Below, piece after piece: positions 16,856 to 26,262 of a stretch of DNA of 64,000 nt. The number at the start of each line of letters is the position of its first letter. Position 1 is the first letter of the stretch. The stretch lies in assembly GCF_900105945.1 (NCBI RefSeq), contig NZ_FNSO01000003.1:310001-374000 (forward strand). Reading direction: 5' to 3'. The stretch is from Amycolatopsis tolypomycina. GTDB taxonomy: Bacteria > Actinomycetota > Actinomycetes > Mycobacteriales > Pseudonocardiaceae. The translations under genes and the position numbers were made by a program. Below the pieces are notes generated by a model. The model was not told the DNA's origin. It saw only the letters and a list, made by a program, of their open reading frames with translations, and did no database searches.

Positions 16856-19099
16856 GTGGAAGCGGCGGAAGCGATTGCCAAGGTCGGCCAGTGGCTGCGC
16901 GCGGTGCACGGCCCGGACGTCTCCGGCCCCGCGGGCCTGCGGGTGGACACCGAGAAGGTGCTGCGGATCCCCGAGGGCTGGTCGGTGCCCTACAACACCA
17001 TCCCCTTCCTCGACGAGGGACGGCCGGAGAAGGAGATCTTCCCGCCGCCGTCGGTCGTCGTCCGCGAGCCGGACGGCGAGCTGCGCCAGGCGCACCCGCA
17101 CCCCGGCGGGCTGTCGGTGCCGGTGGCGTTCCCCGGCCAGGAGAACTGGCGCGAGGTCGTCGACCCCGAGTACGTCAAGGCCGGCCTGGGTGAGCTGGGC
17201 GTGCCGCTGCAGGCCGTCGCGGGCTGGGTGAAGGTCGACGCCGACGGCAACCAGACCGGCGAAGAGCGGGAGAACCCGGAGTACAAGGCCGGGCCGATCC
17301 GCCGCGGCTACCCGAAGCCGGAGAACACCCTGGAGACGCTGCTGTCGTTCGGCAGCGTCGGCTGGCTGACCCGGGAGCTGCTGCTCATCGGGCTGATCCG
17401 GTGCGAGGTGTACGTCCCGCTCGACCTGGAGACCGGCAAGACCGACCGGTTCTACTTCGCCGAGGAGCGCAACGAGCTCAAGGTGTTCAGCTCGACCCGG
17501 CACCTGCCCGCGCGCGAGCACGGCTGGTGGAAGGTCGACGTCGCGACGCTGGCCGAGTTCGAGCACCCGCCGAACCTCGTCATCAACGGCGGCCCGACGA
17601 CCATCGAGGACGTCTCCAGTGGCGAGCTCGCGGAGATCGTCAAGCGGTTCCCGCGGCACGAGCCGCGCATCGACGTGCACGGCCGCTGCCCGGAGGCGGA
17701 GGAGGACCTGATCAGGGTCGCCGCCGAAACCGCGGCCCGGATGGGCCTGCCGGACCCGGTGAAGCCGCCGCTCAAGGCGGCCGAGAAGGCCCGGCGACGC
17801 GGCTTCGAGCTGACCGCCGAGGAGTGCGCCAAGACCGTGCTCGGCGAGTCGTGGCTGAAGCGGCTCAACATGCCCGAGCCGCCGCGCAGCAAGCCCAACG
17901 ACCTGCGCGCGAACGGCCTGGCTCCGGCGTACGACAACTCCGGCCGCACGGTGCCGCGGCTCGACACGTTCGGCAAGTACTTCGAGCGGAACCTCGACGG
18001 CTTCCGGTACGGCTGGCAGCGCGTCACGGGCGCGTACGTCGGCTTCGCGCTGGGGGAGGCCCTCGGCGCGGCCGTCGACCGGATGATGCTGCACGACATC
18101 CACGCGAAGTTCGGCATCGAAGGCGTCACCGACCTGATCCCGGCGTTCGACCAGCCCGGCCGGATCGGCTCGCTGACGCAGCGGCTGCTGTTCTACACCG
18201 AGGCCGTGATCCGCAGCCCGCACCGCGAGCAGCCGGAATCCCGCGAAGCCGAACAGGGCTTCCCCGACGTCGTCCGCGGGGCGTTGCAGCGCTGGCTGCG
18301 CACCCAGGGCGCGCCGATGGACGCCCCGGACGGCTGGCTCGTGCAGGTCCCCGACCTGCACGCCCGGCGTGACATCGACGACGCCGAGCTCAACGCCTAC
18401 CACCAGCTCGCCACCGGGGTCGCCGGCGCGCCGCCGATGACCGGCCCGGCCGCGCTGATCCCCGCGTTGCCGGCCGCGCTGACCATGGCCGGGCCCGGCA
18501 GCGGGTTCAGCGGCGGAGCGCGGCAGGCGGTGCGCGAGCTCGCCGGCGTCACCCACCACGACGAGCAGGACCTGGCCGCCACGACCTACCTGACCTGGCT
18601 GTTCGAGCACGCGCTGACCAAGGAGGCGTTCAGCTTCCCGATCTGGAACACCACCCGCGAGGTGCTCAACCCGGACAACCAGTTCCAGCAGGGCCCGGAG
18701 TGGACGGCGATCGCGGACACGGTCGCCGAGTCGGTGCCGTTCTTCGGCGAGCACGGGCTGCCCGACCTGCGGATGGCGGAGCTGATCGGCGACGGCAAGA
18801 CGACGCTCTCGGTGCTCGGACGCGCTTTCGCCGCGTTGTCGGGCTTCGAGAACTACCCGGAGCAGGCGCTGCTGCGCGCCGTCAACCACTCCGGCCGCAG
18901 CGCGCTCACCGGGGCGATCGCCGGTGCCCTGCTCGGCGCGCGCACCGGGATCCCCGGGCTGCCGCAGAAGTGGGTCGACCAGCTGGAGCTGCGGTACCTG
19001 GTCGAGCAGGTCGCTTCGGACGCCTACTGGCACTTCGACCGGCATTCGGCGCTGAGCGCGCTCGGCGACGTCTGGATCGAGCGGTACCCGCGGCATTAG
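16856..19099 (+). CDS. Imm35-like domain plus degenerate ADP-ribosylglycohydrolase
   Basis: A 747-residue protein. The N-terminal about 90 residues resemble YrhB/Imm35-type immunity domains (EGWSVPYNTIPFLDEG, then PSVVVREPDGELR). From about residue 380 an ADP-ribosylglycohydrolase (ARH) fold is recognisable: GAYVGFALGEALG, then GVTDLIPAF, then NHSGRSALTGAIAGALLGAR. All metal and active-site positions are altered compared with the intact copy in the next gene: GDALG is GEALG, TDDTQM is GSLTQR, and NHSGDSDSTGS is NHSGRSALTGA. It is therefore probably a non-catalytic ARH-like protein that may bind ADP-ribosylated targets or the ART domains. The GTG start directly abuts the previous stop. Confidence 0.78.
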   Translation: MEAAEAIAKVGQWLRAVHGPDVSGPAGLRVDTEKVLRIPEGWSVPYNTIPFLDEGRPEKEIFPPPSVVVREPDGELRQAHPHPGGLSVPVAFPGQENWREVVDPEYVKAGLGELGVPLQAVAGWVKVDADGNQTGEERENPEYKAGPIRRGYPKPENTLETLLSFGSVGWLTRELLLIGLIRCEVYVPLDLETGKTDRFYFAEERNELKVFSSTRHLPAREHGWWKVDVATLAEFEHPPNLVINGGPTTIEDVSSGELAEIVKRFPRHEPRIDVHGRCPEAEEDLIRVAAETAARMGLPDPVKPPLKAAEKARRRGFELTAEECAKTVLGESWLKRLNMPEPPRSKPNDLRANGLAPAYDNSGRTVPRLDTFGKYFERNLDGFRYGWQRVTGAYVGFALGEALGAAVDRMMLHDIHAKFGIEGVTDLIPAFDQPGRIGSLTQRLLFYTEAVIRSPHREQPESREAEQGFPDVVRGALQRWLRTQGAPMDAPDGWLVQVPDLHARRDIDDAELNAYHQLATGVAGAPPMTGPAALIPALPAALTMAGPGSGFSGGARQAVRELAGVTHHDEQDLAATTYLTWLFEHALTKEAFSFPIWNTTREVLNPDNQFQQGPEWTAIADTVAESVPFFGEHGLPDLRMAELIGDGKTTLSVLGRAFAALSGFENYPEQALLRAVNHSGRSALTGAIAGALLGARTGIPGLPQKWVDQLELRYLVEQVASDAYWHFDRHSALSALGDVWIERYPRH

Positions 19100-19106
19100 C
19101 GCGAGG

Positions 19107-22100
19107 ATGGGGAGAATGGAAGAAGAGGAAGCCGTCGCGCGCGTGCGGGAGTGGTTGCGCACGCAGCCCGGCGGCGACCGGCTGCGGATCCGGCCGGAGT
19201 TCACGGCGCGCCGCGCGGACGGCTGGAGCTTCACGGTCAACGCGGCCGGCTACCTGGACGGCACGGACGTCGGCGCGGGGCTGTTCCCCAGCCCGGTGGT
19301 GTTCGCGCCGGACGACGGCGAGATCCGCGTCGACCGGGCGGCGATGGCGAGCACGCCGGCCGAGGCCGAGTGGCGGCCGGACGTCGACCCGGAGTTCGAC
19401 GAGAAGGCTTTCCCCGAGCTCGACCTCCCGGTGCGGGCCGTGCGCGGCTGGACCCGGGCGGACGGCGAATACCGCGTCAACGAGCAGTACACGGCCGGCC
19501 CGGTCTGGCGTGGCTTCCCGGCGCCCACGACCGACGCCGAGAAGCTCCTGAACTACCTGGCCGCGAACTGGATCACCCGCGCCGAGTTCGTCCGCGCCCT
19601 GCTGGACTGCGAGGTGTTCGTGCCCTTGCCGGACGGCGAGCCGCTGCTGCGGCCGGTCCCCGGCAAGGGCGAGCGCGAGGTCATCGCGTACAGCTCGTCG
19701 GCGAAGGTGCCCGGCCGGTACCCGCGCCGGTGGCGGGTGGCCGTCCGGGAGCTGCCGCCGTCGACGGGACTGACGCTCGACCCCGGCACCGGGCTGGTCC
19801 GCAGCTTCACCGCGGCCGAGCTGGGCGCGACCGGTGGTGACGCCCGGCCGCGGGTGGCAGAGCCGGCGCCGGAAGCCGGGCCCGAGGTCGCCGCGGCACT
19901 GCCCGGGCTGGTCGCGGAGTTCGGCGTCGAACCGCCCGACCTGCTCGAACGGCACCTGCGGTACGCCCTGGACCACGCCCGCGACCAGCACTTCGAGCTG
20001 ACGCCGGAGGAGTGCGTCCGGTACCTGCGCGGGTTCGCCTGGCAGTACCGCAACGGCGTCCGCCGCCGGGCCGGCCGGGAGCCGGAATGGCACGCCGACC
20101 TCGGCGCGAACGGCCTGATCGCGCACGTCGACGAAGAGGCGCGGCCACGGCCGGTGCCGTGGACGTTCGGCAAGTTCTCCGCCTTCGGGACGCCGCCCGA
20201 CCGCTTCGCGTGGCATCGGATCGTCGGCGCATACGTCGGCTTCGCGATCGGCGACGCCCTCGGCGGCAGTGCGGACCCGGCGGCTCCGCTGCCACTGGGC
20301 GGGCTGACGCGCCACCTGCTGTTCCACACCGACATCGTGCTGCGCGGCCTGCCGCCGGTGCCGACCGGCGAGGTCCCGGCGACGCTGCCCGAACCGGACC
20401 CGGTCGGCTGGCTCGCCGTCGCGACCCGGCACGCCGGCCCGGCGCCCGCCGAGTTCTCCGCGCTGCTGGCCACGGCACTGGCCGCGACCCCGGCGAGCGC
20501 GGTCGGCCTCGCGAACGTCGACGGCGAGCGGTACGCGAAGGACGTCGCCCGCGAGCTGACCGGCAGCGCGGCCGGCGCCGAGGTCACGGAGGGCGTCGAG
20601 CTGCTGATTTCGCTGTTCCAGGGCCTGTTGACGCGGGAGGTGTTCGCGCTGCCGGTGCACGTCCGCCTGCACGAGGTGGGTGGCGACCTGGCGGCGTCGA
20701 CGCTGGCGCTGCGCGCGGACCGCGACGCCGACGACGTCACGCAGCTGGAGTCGATCGGCGACGGGCGGAGCGTCCGGTCGGTGCTCGCCCGCGCGTTGTT
20801 CGCCGCGGCCAAGCGCGGGTACGACCCAGAAGCCGCGATCAGGCTCGCCGCGCGGTCCGGCCCGGTGGCGGGCGCGATCGCCGGTGCACTGGTCGGCGCC
20901 CGGGTCGGCGTGCCCGGCCTGCCGTGGGTGACGTCGCTGCCCGACCTGGGGCTCCTGGAGGACGTCGCGTCCGACGTCTTCTGGTACTTCAACCGCAACG
21001 GCCTCCAGACGGAGACCGCAGAGCACGCCCGCTGGGAGCGCCGGTATCCGAGCGGCCGGTTCACCCCGCCGCCGAAGAAGGGACCGGACTTGCGCTCGCG
21101 ACTGCGCGGCAGCCTGCTGGCCGGCGCGATCGGCGACGCGCTGGGCGCGAAGACGGAGTTCGACTCGATCGACCGCATCCGCGAGATCGCCGGGCCGGAC
21201 GGCATCACCGACTTCATCCCGGCGTACGGCGGCGTCGGCCGGATCACCGACGACACGCAGATGACGCTGTTCACGCTCGAAGCGCTGATCAGGGCGCACG
21301 CCCAGCAGCGGAAGACCGGATCCGCGGACGTCGTCCACTCGCTGCAGCTGGCCTACCAGCGCTGGCTGCACACCCAGGGCGTCACGTGGGACCGCGCGCG
21401 GGGCCCGCAGTCGACGGTCGAGGCGGCCGACGGCTGGCTGATCACGCACCAGGAGCTGTTCAGCCGGCGCGCGCCCGGGCTGACCTGCTTCGGCGAGCTG
21501 GAGGCGTACGGCCGATCGGGCGTCCGGGGCACCATCGAGCGGCCGGTGAACAACTCCAAGGGCTGCGGCGGCGTGATGCGCGCGGCGCCGATCGCGCTGT
21601 GGTCGGACGACCTCGCCGAGGTGTTCCGGCTCGGGGCCGAGAGCGCGGCGCTGACCCACGGTCACCCGAGCGGGTATCTCTCGTCGGGCTGCTTCGCGGT
21701 GATCATGCACGAGCTGCTGCACGGAAGGCCGCTGCTCGACGCGATCGCGACCGCGCGGGCCGAGCTGGTGAAGCACCCGGGGCACGAGGAGCAGAGCGAG
21801 GCGCTCGACGCGGCCTTGGCGCTGGAGGGCCCGCCGACACCGGAGAAACTGGAGTCGCTGGGGCAGGGCAACGTCGGCGAGACGGCGTTGTCCATGTCGG
21901 TGTACGTCGCGCTGACCACCACGGACGCCGACTCGGCGTTGCTCGCGGCGGTCAACCACAGCGGCGACAGCGACTCGACCGGTTCGGTCTGCGGCAACCT
22001 CGTCGGCGCGATGTACGGCGAGGAAGCACTGCGGAAGAGCTGGCTCGACCGGCTGGAACTCCGCGAAGTCATCGTCGGCCTGGCGGACGACGCGCTCACC

Positions 22101-22160
22101 GAGTTCGGCCCGGATGCGCCGGGCGACGACCGGTGGTTCGCTCGGTACCCGGTCGACTAG
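19107..22160 (+). CDS. Imm35-like plus tandem ADP-ribosylglycohydrolase, last copy intact
   Basis: A 1017-residue protein. The N-terminus repeats the Imm35-like layout of its neighbour (DGWSFTVNAAGYLDGT). A first ARH-like domain (about residues 370-640) is degenerate: GFAIGDALG is kept, but the DDT and final Asp-cluster motifs are lost. The second ARH domain (about 660-1017) is complete: GAIGDALGAKTEF near 673, RITDDTQM near 712-719 and NHSGDSDSTGS near 950, the Asp residues that bind two Mg ions. ARH enzymes hydrolyse ADP-ribose from modified proteins, and ARH-type immunity to ART toxins is known from the Tre1/Tri1 pair. It is the natural antidote candidate for the toxin's two ART domains. 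A Shine-Dalgarno GGGGAG precedes the ATG. Confidence 0.88.
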   Translation: MGRMEEEEAVARVREWLRTQPGGDRLRIRPEFTARRADGWSFTVNAAGYLDGTDVGAGLFPSPVVFAPDDGEIRVDRAAMASTPAEAEWRPDVDPEFDEKAFPELDLPVRAVRGWTRADGEYRVNEQYTAGPVWRGFPAPTTDAEKLLNYLAANWITRAEFVRALLDCEVFVPLPDGEPLLRPVPGKGEREVIAYSSSAKVPGRYPRRWRVAVRELPPSTGLTLDPGTGLVRSFTAAELGATGGDARPRVAEPAPEAGPEVAAALPGLVAEFGVEPPDLLERHLRYALDHARDQHFELTPEECVRYLRGFAWQYRNGVRRRAGREPEWHADLGANGLIAHVDEEARPRPVPWTFGKFSAFGTPPDRFAWHRIVGAYVGFAIGDALGGSADPAAPLPLGGLTRHLLFHTDIVLRGLPPVPTGEVPATLPEPDPVGWLAVATRHAGPAPAEFSALLATALAATPASAVGLANVDGERYAKDVARELTGSAAGAEVTEGVELLISLFQGLLTREVFALPVHVRLHEVGGDLAASTLALRADRDADDVTQLESIGDGRSVRSVLARALFAAAKRGYDPEAAIRLAARSGPVAGAIAGALVGARVGVPGLPWVTSLPDLGLLEDVASDVFWYFNRNGLQTETAEHARWERRYPSGRFTPPPKKGPDLRSRLRGSLLAGAIGDALGAKTEFDSIDRIREIAGPDGITDFIPAYGGVGRITDDTQMTLFTLEALIRAHAQQRKTGSADVVHSLQLAYQRWLHTQGVTWDRARGPQSTVEAADGWLITHQELFSRRAPGLTCFGELEAYGRSGVRGTIERPVNNSKGCGGVMRAAPIALWSDDLAEVFRLGAESAALTHGHPSGYLSSGCFAVIMHELLHGRPLLDAIATARAELVKHPGHEEQSEALDAALALEGPPTPEKLESLGQGNVGETALSMSVYVALTTTDADSALLAAVNHSGDSDSTGSVCGNLVGAMYGEEALRKSWLDRLELREVIVGLADDALTEFGPDAPGDDRWFARYPVD

Positions 22161-22193
22161 GTTCTTGGTTCACGGGGGACGGGGAGGACAAAA

Positions 22194-24101
22194 GTGCGTT
22201 ACCGGGTTGAAGTGGCCGAACGCCCGGACGGCCTGTACGCGACGTGGGGCGAGGGGACCTACCGCGCGCAGCGGTCGACCACGGACGGCACCGTGCTGCT
22301 GTCGGTGCTGCCGGAGGAGGAAGCGCCGGAGGGCTTCGACAAGGAGTTCGACGGCCGTCCGGCGAAGGTCGTGCCGGCGAGCGAGGTGCCGTCGACGTTC
22401 ACGCTGCGGACCTTCGCCGAGTACGACGGCGAGATCTTCGAGGTCGCGCCGGGCGACCGGCCGGAGCTGACCCTGCGCTGGGTCCGCGACGACGCCGCCC
22501 GCGCGGCACAGCTGGGCCTGACCGACTTCTCGGTCACCGTGCCCGCCAAGCAGGTCACCGCGCTGTGGCAGACGCGGCTCGACTTCACCGAGACGCCGGA
22601 GGCGCGGCCGCAGCCGGGCACCGGCGACCAGAACGCGCTGCTGCGCGCCATCGGCCGGACGCTGCTGCACACCGTGCCGGGCGGCTGGGCACGGGTCGGC
22701 GCGCAGTTCCGGCAGGTCGGGGACTACGCCGAGATCGAGGTCCGCGCGGTCGGCGACGAGGACGGCCCGGTGTCGGTCTCGCTGCCCGCGGTGCCCCGGC
22801 TCGGCGGGCTCTTCGCGCGGCTGCGGGCGGCGATGTTCCAGGCCGAGGCCGGCACCTGGTTCCAGGGCACGTTCACCCTCGACGCGCAGTCGCAGTTCGA
22901 CTTCGACTTCGACGCCGACCGCGAGCCGGACTGGCGGGTGCCGCCCAACGACGGCGGCCGCCCGTCGACCGCCGCCTACGAGCTGGAGCTGGCCACCTTC
23001 CCGCGCACGCCGAAGCACCTGCCGGCGTGGCTGACCGCGAAGGCCGGGCTGCCGCTGGACGTCGTGTTCCGGCAGGCGCGGGTCGCCGATTCGCACGTCG
23101 AGGGCGAGCGCCCGGTGGTCAACCGGCCGCCGGTGCCGCCGGACCAGGTCCGCGGCCTGCTCGACTACCTCTTCCGGGCGCCGGTCGCGCTGCACCGGCC
23201 CGCGCCGCTGCCGGACATCTTCGGCGGGCCGGGCGCCAAGCCGGACGTGCCGAACGCCTTCCACACCGACGGCACCTGGATCTGGCCCGCCGCCGTGCCG
23301 CACTACCTGCGCAAGTACGGGGTGCCGCCGGAGCCGGAGCTGGTCGAGCACATCCGCGCCGCCGGGTTCCGCCCGCCGCACGTCGGGGAGCTCGTCCGCG
23401 CGACGGCGGAGGCGGAGATCCTCGGGCAGCCGCGGCCGCCGCAGACGGCCGCCGACCTGCCGGACGAGCGCGCGCTCACCCGGGTGGCCCGCGGCGAGCC
23501 GGTCCGGAACCTGAAGGGCGCGGAGACACTGGAGCTGCTCCAGCAGCGGCTCGCCGAGCACGGCGTGCCCGCCGCGGCCTACCGGATCGGCGCCAAGGAG
23601 ATCCCGGCCGAGGGCGTCTGGACGCTGCGCCGGGCGGAAAACGGCTGGGAGGTCTCGCGGCCGCCGTCCGACGAGCCGGTGGCGTTCGGCTCGCTCGGCG
23701 ACGCGGCCCGGTTCCTGCTCGGCGTGCTGCTGATGCTGCCGCCGCAACCGGCGGAGGAGTCGGACCAGCCCGCCGACTGGCCGATCCTGCCGATGCGCGG
23801 CGAGCCGCCGTTGAACTTCTACCGCGGCAAGCGCCTGATCACGCTGCCCCCGGGCACCACGGTCGTCCGGTTCGGCAACGAGACCGGCAACCTGGTGCAC
23901 GCCGACGGCTCCCGGTTCGTCGAGACGGCGCTGGCGTTCGAGCGCGAACGCGAGAAGCGGCTGTACCGGGTGCAGCGCGCGATCCGCGTGCTGACCGGCG
24001 TGGCGGCACCGTGGGGCGGGCTGCCGGGCGGCGCGGTCGCCCACCTGCTGCCGCGGCCGCTCGCCCAGCACGTCGAGGCGGGCGCCCTCAGCAGGCAGTG
24101 A
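22194..24101 (+). CDS. YezG-like immunity domain fused to TNT-like domain, copy 2
   Basis: A 635-residue paralogue of the protein at 15440-16855 with about 130 extra N-terminal residues of unknown fold. The YezG/DUF600-like region (GTWFQGTFTLDAQSQFDFDF, then ATFPRTPKHLPAWL) is followed by FHTDGTWIWPAAVPHYLRKY. The C-terminal TNT-like domain spans residues 545-635 (GTTVVRFGNETGNLV ... LPGGAVAHLLP). As in copy 1, the Gln expected in the PGGG-x-Q motif is Ala, so NAD-glycohydrolase activity is doubtful. The GTG start has a strong Shine-Dalgarno (GGGGAGGA) 33 bp after the previous gene, and the gene closes the island. The 3' end overlaps the convergent methyltransferase by 14 bp. Confidence 0.75.
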   Translation: MRYRVEVAERPDGLYATWGEGTYRAQRSTTDGTVLLSVLPEEEAPEGFDKEFDGRPAKVVPASEVPSTFTLRTFAEYDGEIFEVAPGDRPELTLRWVRDDAARAAQLGLTDFSVTVPAKQVTALWQTRLDFTETPEARPQPGTGDQNALLRAIGRTLLHTVPGGWARVGAQFRQVGDYAEIEVRAVGDEDGPVSVSLPAVPRLGGLFARLRAAMFQAEAGTWFQGTFTLDAQSQFDFDFDADREPDWRVPPNDGGRPSTAAYELELATFPRTPKHLPAWLTAKAGLPLDVVFRQARVADSHVEGERPVVNRPPVPPDQVRGLLDYLFRAPVALHRPAPLPDIFGGPGAKPDVPNAFHTDGTWIWPAAVPHYLRKYGVPPEPELVEHIRAAGFRPPHVGELVRATAEAEILGQPRPPQTAADLPDERALTRVARGEPVRNLKGAETLELLQQRLAEHGVPAAAYRIGAKEIPAEGVWTLRRAENGWEVSRPPSDEPVAFGSLGDAARFLLGVLLMLPPQPAEESDQPADWPILPMRGEPPLNFYRGKRLITLPPGTTVVRFGNETGNLVHADGSRFVETALAFEREREKRLYRVQRAIRVLTGVAAPWGGLPGGAVAHLLPRPLAQHVEAGALSRQ

Positions 24102-24939
24102 TCAGGACGGCGGGCGACCACCAGTAGTCGGCGAGCGGGGTGACGCCGACGTCGGTGAAGCCCGCCGTCGTGAGCTGCTCGGCCCAGACCGTGGCGGGGT
24201 GCTCCCAGTTCGTCCGCTGCTGTCCGGAGACGATCCCGAGCAGCACCGGCAGCAGGAAGCCCTGCGCGACCAGCGTGGCGTCCTCGCCGTACTCGGCCAC
24301 GCCACGCTCGTAGCGCTCGACGAGCGAGTGCAGGTGCTCCGGCGAGCCTTCCTCGAACTCGGGGACGTCGAACTCGGCGAGCACCAGCGTCCCGGTGCGC
24401 GGCTGCAGTGCCCGCAGCACCTCGGCGCGCTGTTCCGGCTCGATGGACTGCATGGCGAACGTCGACTGGACGAAGTCCCAGCCGAGGTCGTCGCGGGCCA
24501 GGAAGTCCTGGGCGGTCGACTGCCAGCACTGGGCCGACGGCACCCGCTCGTGGACGCCGTCGAGCAGCGCCGCCGACGGCTCGACCAGGTCGATCCGCGG
24601 CGGGAGGTGCGACGCCTGCTCCAGCGCGGGCACCACGGCGAGGCCGTCACCGCAGCCCAGGTCGAGCAGCGATTCCGGCTTCGCGCTGTCGTACCGGGCG
24701 GCGAGCTCGGCGCTCAGCGCCCGGTACAGCTCGACGTTGCCGCCGCCGCGGATGAACGCCGTGAACGCGCTGGGCTGGTCATAGACCGGCGCCGAGCCGT
24801 CGCCCGCCAGGTAGGCCCGCAGCTCGTCCGCCAGCGTGGAGCCTTCCCGGCCGGCCTGGGCGGCGAGTTCGGCGGCCTGGTCGCGGTCACCGGTGCGGTA
24901 GGCGGCGAGGGCGTCGGCGAGCAGCTCGATCGAGGTCAT
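24088..24939 (-). CDS. Class I SAM-dependent methyltransferase
   Basis: A 283-residue cytoplasmic protein. The Rossmann motif I LLDLGCGDG lies near residue 90, motif II is IDLVEPSAALLD, and the post-motif loop is WDFVQSTFAMQSIEP. An N-terminal helical segment of about 80 residues precedes the catalytic fold. The substrate is not predictable; the overall shape resembles small-molecule or trans-aconitate-type methyltransferases. The 3' end overlaps the toxin-island TNT gene, marking the island's right boundary. The start ATG is 12 bp from the end of the histidine kinase gene upstream, so the two may be co-transcribed. Confidence 0.8.
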   Translation of the reverse strand: MTSIELLADALAAYRTGDRDQAAELAAQAGREGSTLADELRAYLAGDGSAPVYDQPSAFTAFIRGGGNVELYRALSAELAARYDSAKPESLLDLGCGDGLAVVPALEQASHLPPRIDLVEPSAALLDGVHERVPSAQCWQSTAQDFLARDDLGWDFVQSTFAMQSIEPEQRAEVLRALQPRTGTLVLAEFDVPEFEEGSPEHLHSLVERYERGVAEYGEDATLVAQGFLLPVLLGIVSGQQRTNWEHPATVWAEQLTTAGFTDVGVTPLADYWWSPAVLITAC

Positions 24940-24951
24940 GGTCAGGAGATA

Positions 24952-26259
24952 TCAGAACGGGACCCACAACGTCACTCGGGTGCCGCCACCGGCGAGTCCC
25001 GACTCGACCCGCGACGTCCCGCCGACCTCGGCCAGCCGCGCGGTGATCGACTCGCTGATGCCGAACCCGGCCGGGTGGTCGGCCGCGCTGAAGCCGCTCC
25101 CGTGGTCGCGGGTGATGACCGCGATGCCGCCGTCGCGTTCCTCGACGCGGACCACGACCCGGTCGGTGCCCGAGTGCTTCATCGTGTTCCGCATGGCCTC
25201 GCGCACGGCGTCGCGGATCGCGATCTGGCGGACCTCCGACAGCGTGTCGTCGTCCAGCTCGGCCACCACGAGCTGGGCGCGCAGGCCGTCGCGGGCCATC
25301 TCGGCGGCGAGCGCGGCGAGCTTCTCGCCCAGCGGCCGCGCGCCCGCCTCGGCCCGCTCGGACGCCGCCGTCTCGATCGTGTGCCGGATCTCCATCGCCT
25401 GCGCCCGCGCCAGCCGCTGGATCTCGACCAGGCGTTCTCCGGGGTCGCCCGGCCCGGCCAGCGCCATCGCCTCCAGGGTCTGCAGCACGGTGTCGTGCAG
25501 CCGCCGGTGCTGCTGGGCGCGCTCGGCGAGCCGCCCGTTGCGGGTGCCGTAGGCCAGGGCCAGTCGCGTTCCGAGCCCGGTCAGCACCAGCGCGGCGGTG
25601 GCCAGGAAGAGCTCCGCGAGCAGGACGGAGTACGTCGAGAACGCGGCCCCGGGGTCGAACCCGCCGGTGTTCAGCCGGTTCGCCAGCATCCGGAGCGGGA
25701 AACTGAGCAGGCCGAAGACCACGCCGCTCGGGAGGCCCAGCGCGAGGGTCAGCAGCCCGATCTCGCCGTAGAGGTGGACGCTGGTGACCGCGAGCGCGTC
25801 GGAGTACACCGGCGTCGGCACGGCCAGGGCGATGGCCGGCGGCGAAAGCACGGTGAAGGCCAGGTCGACGGCCAGCAGCTTCCCGCCGTCCCGGCCGCGG
25901 AACGGCGCCGAGCGGAACATCCAGCGCAGGCCGACGACGTTCAGCGCCACCGACAGCAGGGCGAACACCCCGACCGGCAGCAGCCCGGCGGTGCCGTGTC
26001 CGAGGACGTAGACGCCGAACTGGCCGGGCACCGCGAGCAGCCGGTACGCCAGCGGGATGAGCACGACGTACCGGGTCGCGCGCAGCAGCAGGCCGTCGCG
26101 TTCGGTGGGGTCGATCGGGCCCGACATCCGCGAGATGCGCCGCAGCGCGTGCATCGGGGCCGGGTCGGCGATCTCGTCCGGCAGCTCACTCGTGGCGGTG
26201 GCGATGGCGGGGGCACCGCGCCTCAGCAGCGCCACCAGGAAGCTGCCCCCGCCCGCCAC
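24952..26259 (-). CDS. Orphan sensor histidine kinase
   Basis: A 435-residue membrane histidine kinase. Several hydrophobic segments span about residues 60-230. They are followed by a DHp-type helix with RRLHDTVLQTLEAM (phospho-accepting His near residue 254) and a C-terminal HATPase with DHGSGF and GFGISESITARLAEVGG (N, G1 and G2 boxes). The HisKA_3-like H-box is typical of NarL/DesK-type systems, but no response regulator is adjacent. A GTG start 3 bp after the CCA-enzyme stop gives coupling; an ATG at 26127 is an alternative, since the first 44 residues show no family features. Confidence 0.82.
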   Translation of the reverse strand: MAGGGSFLVALLRRGAPAIATATSELPDEIADPAPMHALRRISRMSGPIDPTERDGLLLRATRYVVLIPLAYRLLAVPGQFGVYVLGHGTAGLLPVGVFALLSVALNVVGLRWMFRSAPFRGRDGGKLLAVDLAFTVLSPPAIALAVPTPVYSDALAVTSVHLYGEIGLLTLALGLPSGVVFGLLSFPLRMLANRLNTGGFDPGAAFSTYSVLLAELFLATAALVLTGLGTRLALAYGTRNGRLAERAQQHRRLHDTVLQTLEAMALAGPGDPGERLVEIQRLARAQAMEIRHTIETAASERAEAGARPLGEKLAALAAEMARDGLRAQLVVAELDDDTLSEVRQIAIRDAVREAMRNTMKHSGTDRVVVRVEERDGGIAVITRDHGSGFSAADHPAGFGISESITARLAEVGGTSRVESGLAGGGTRVTLWVPF

Positions 26260-26262
26260 GGC

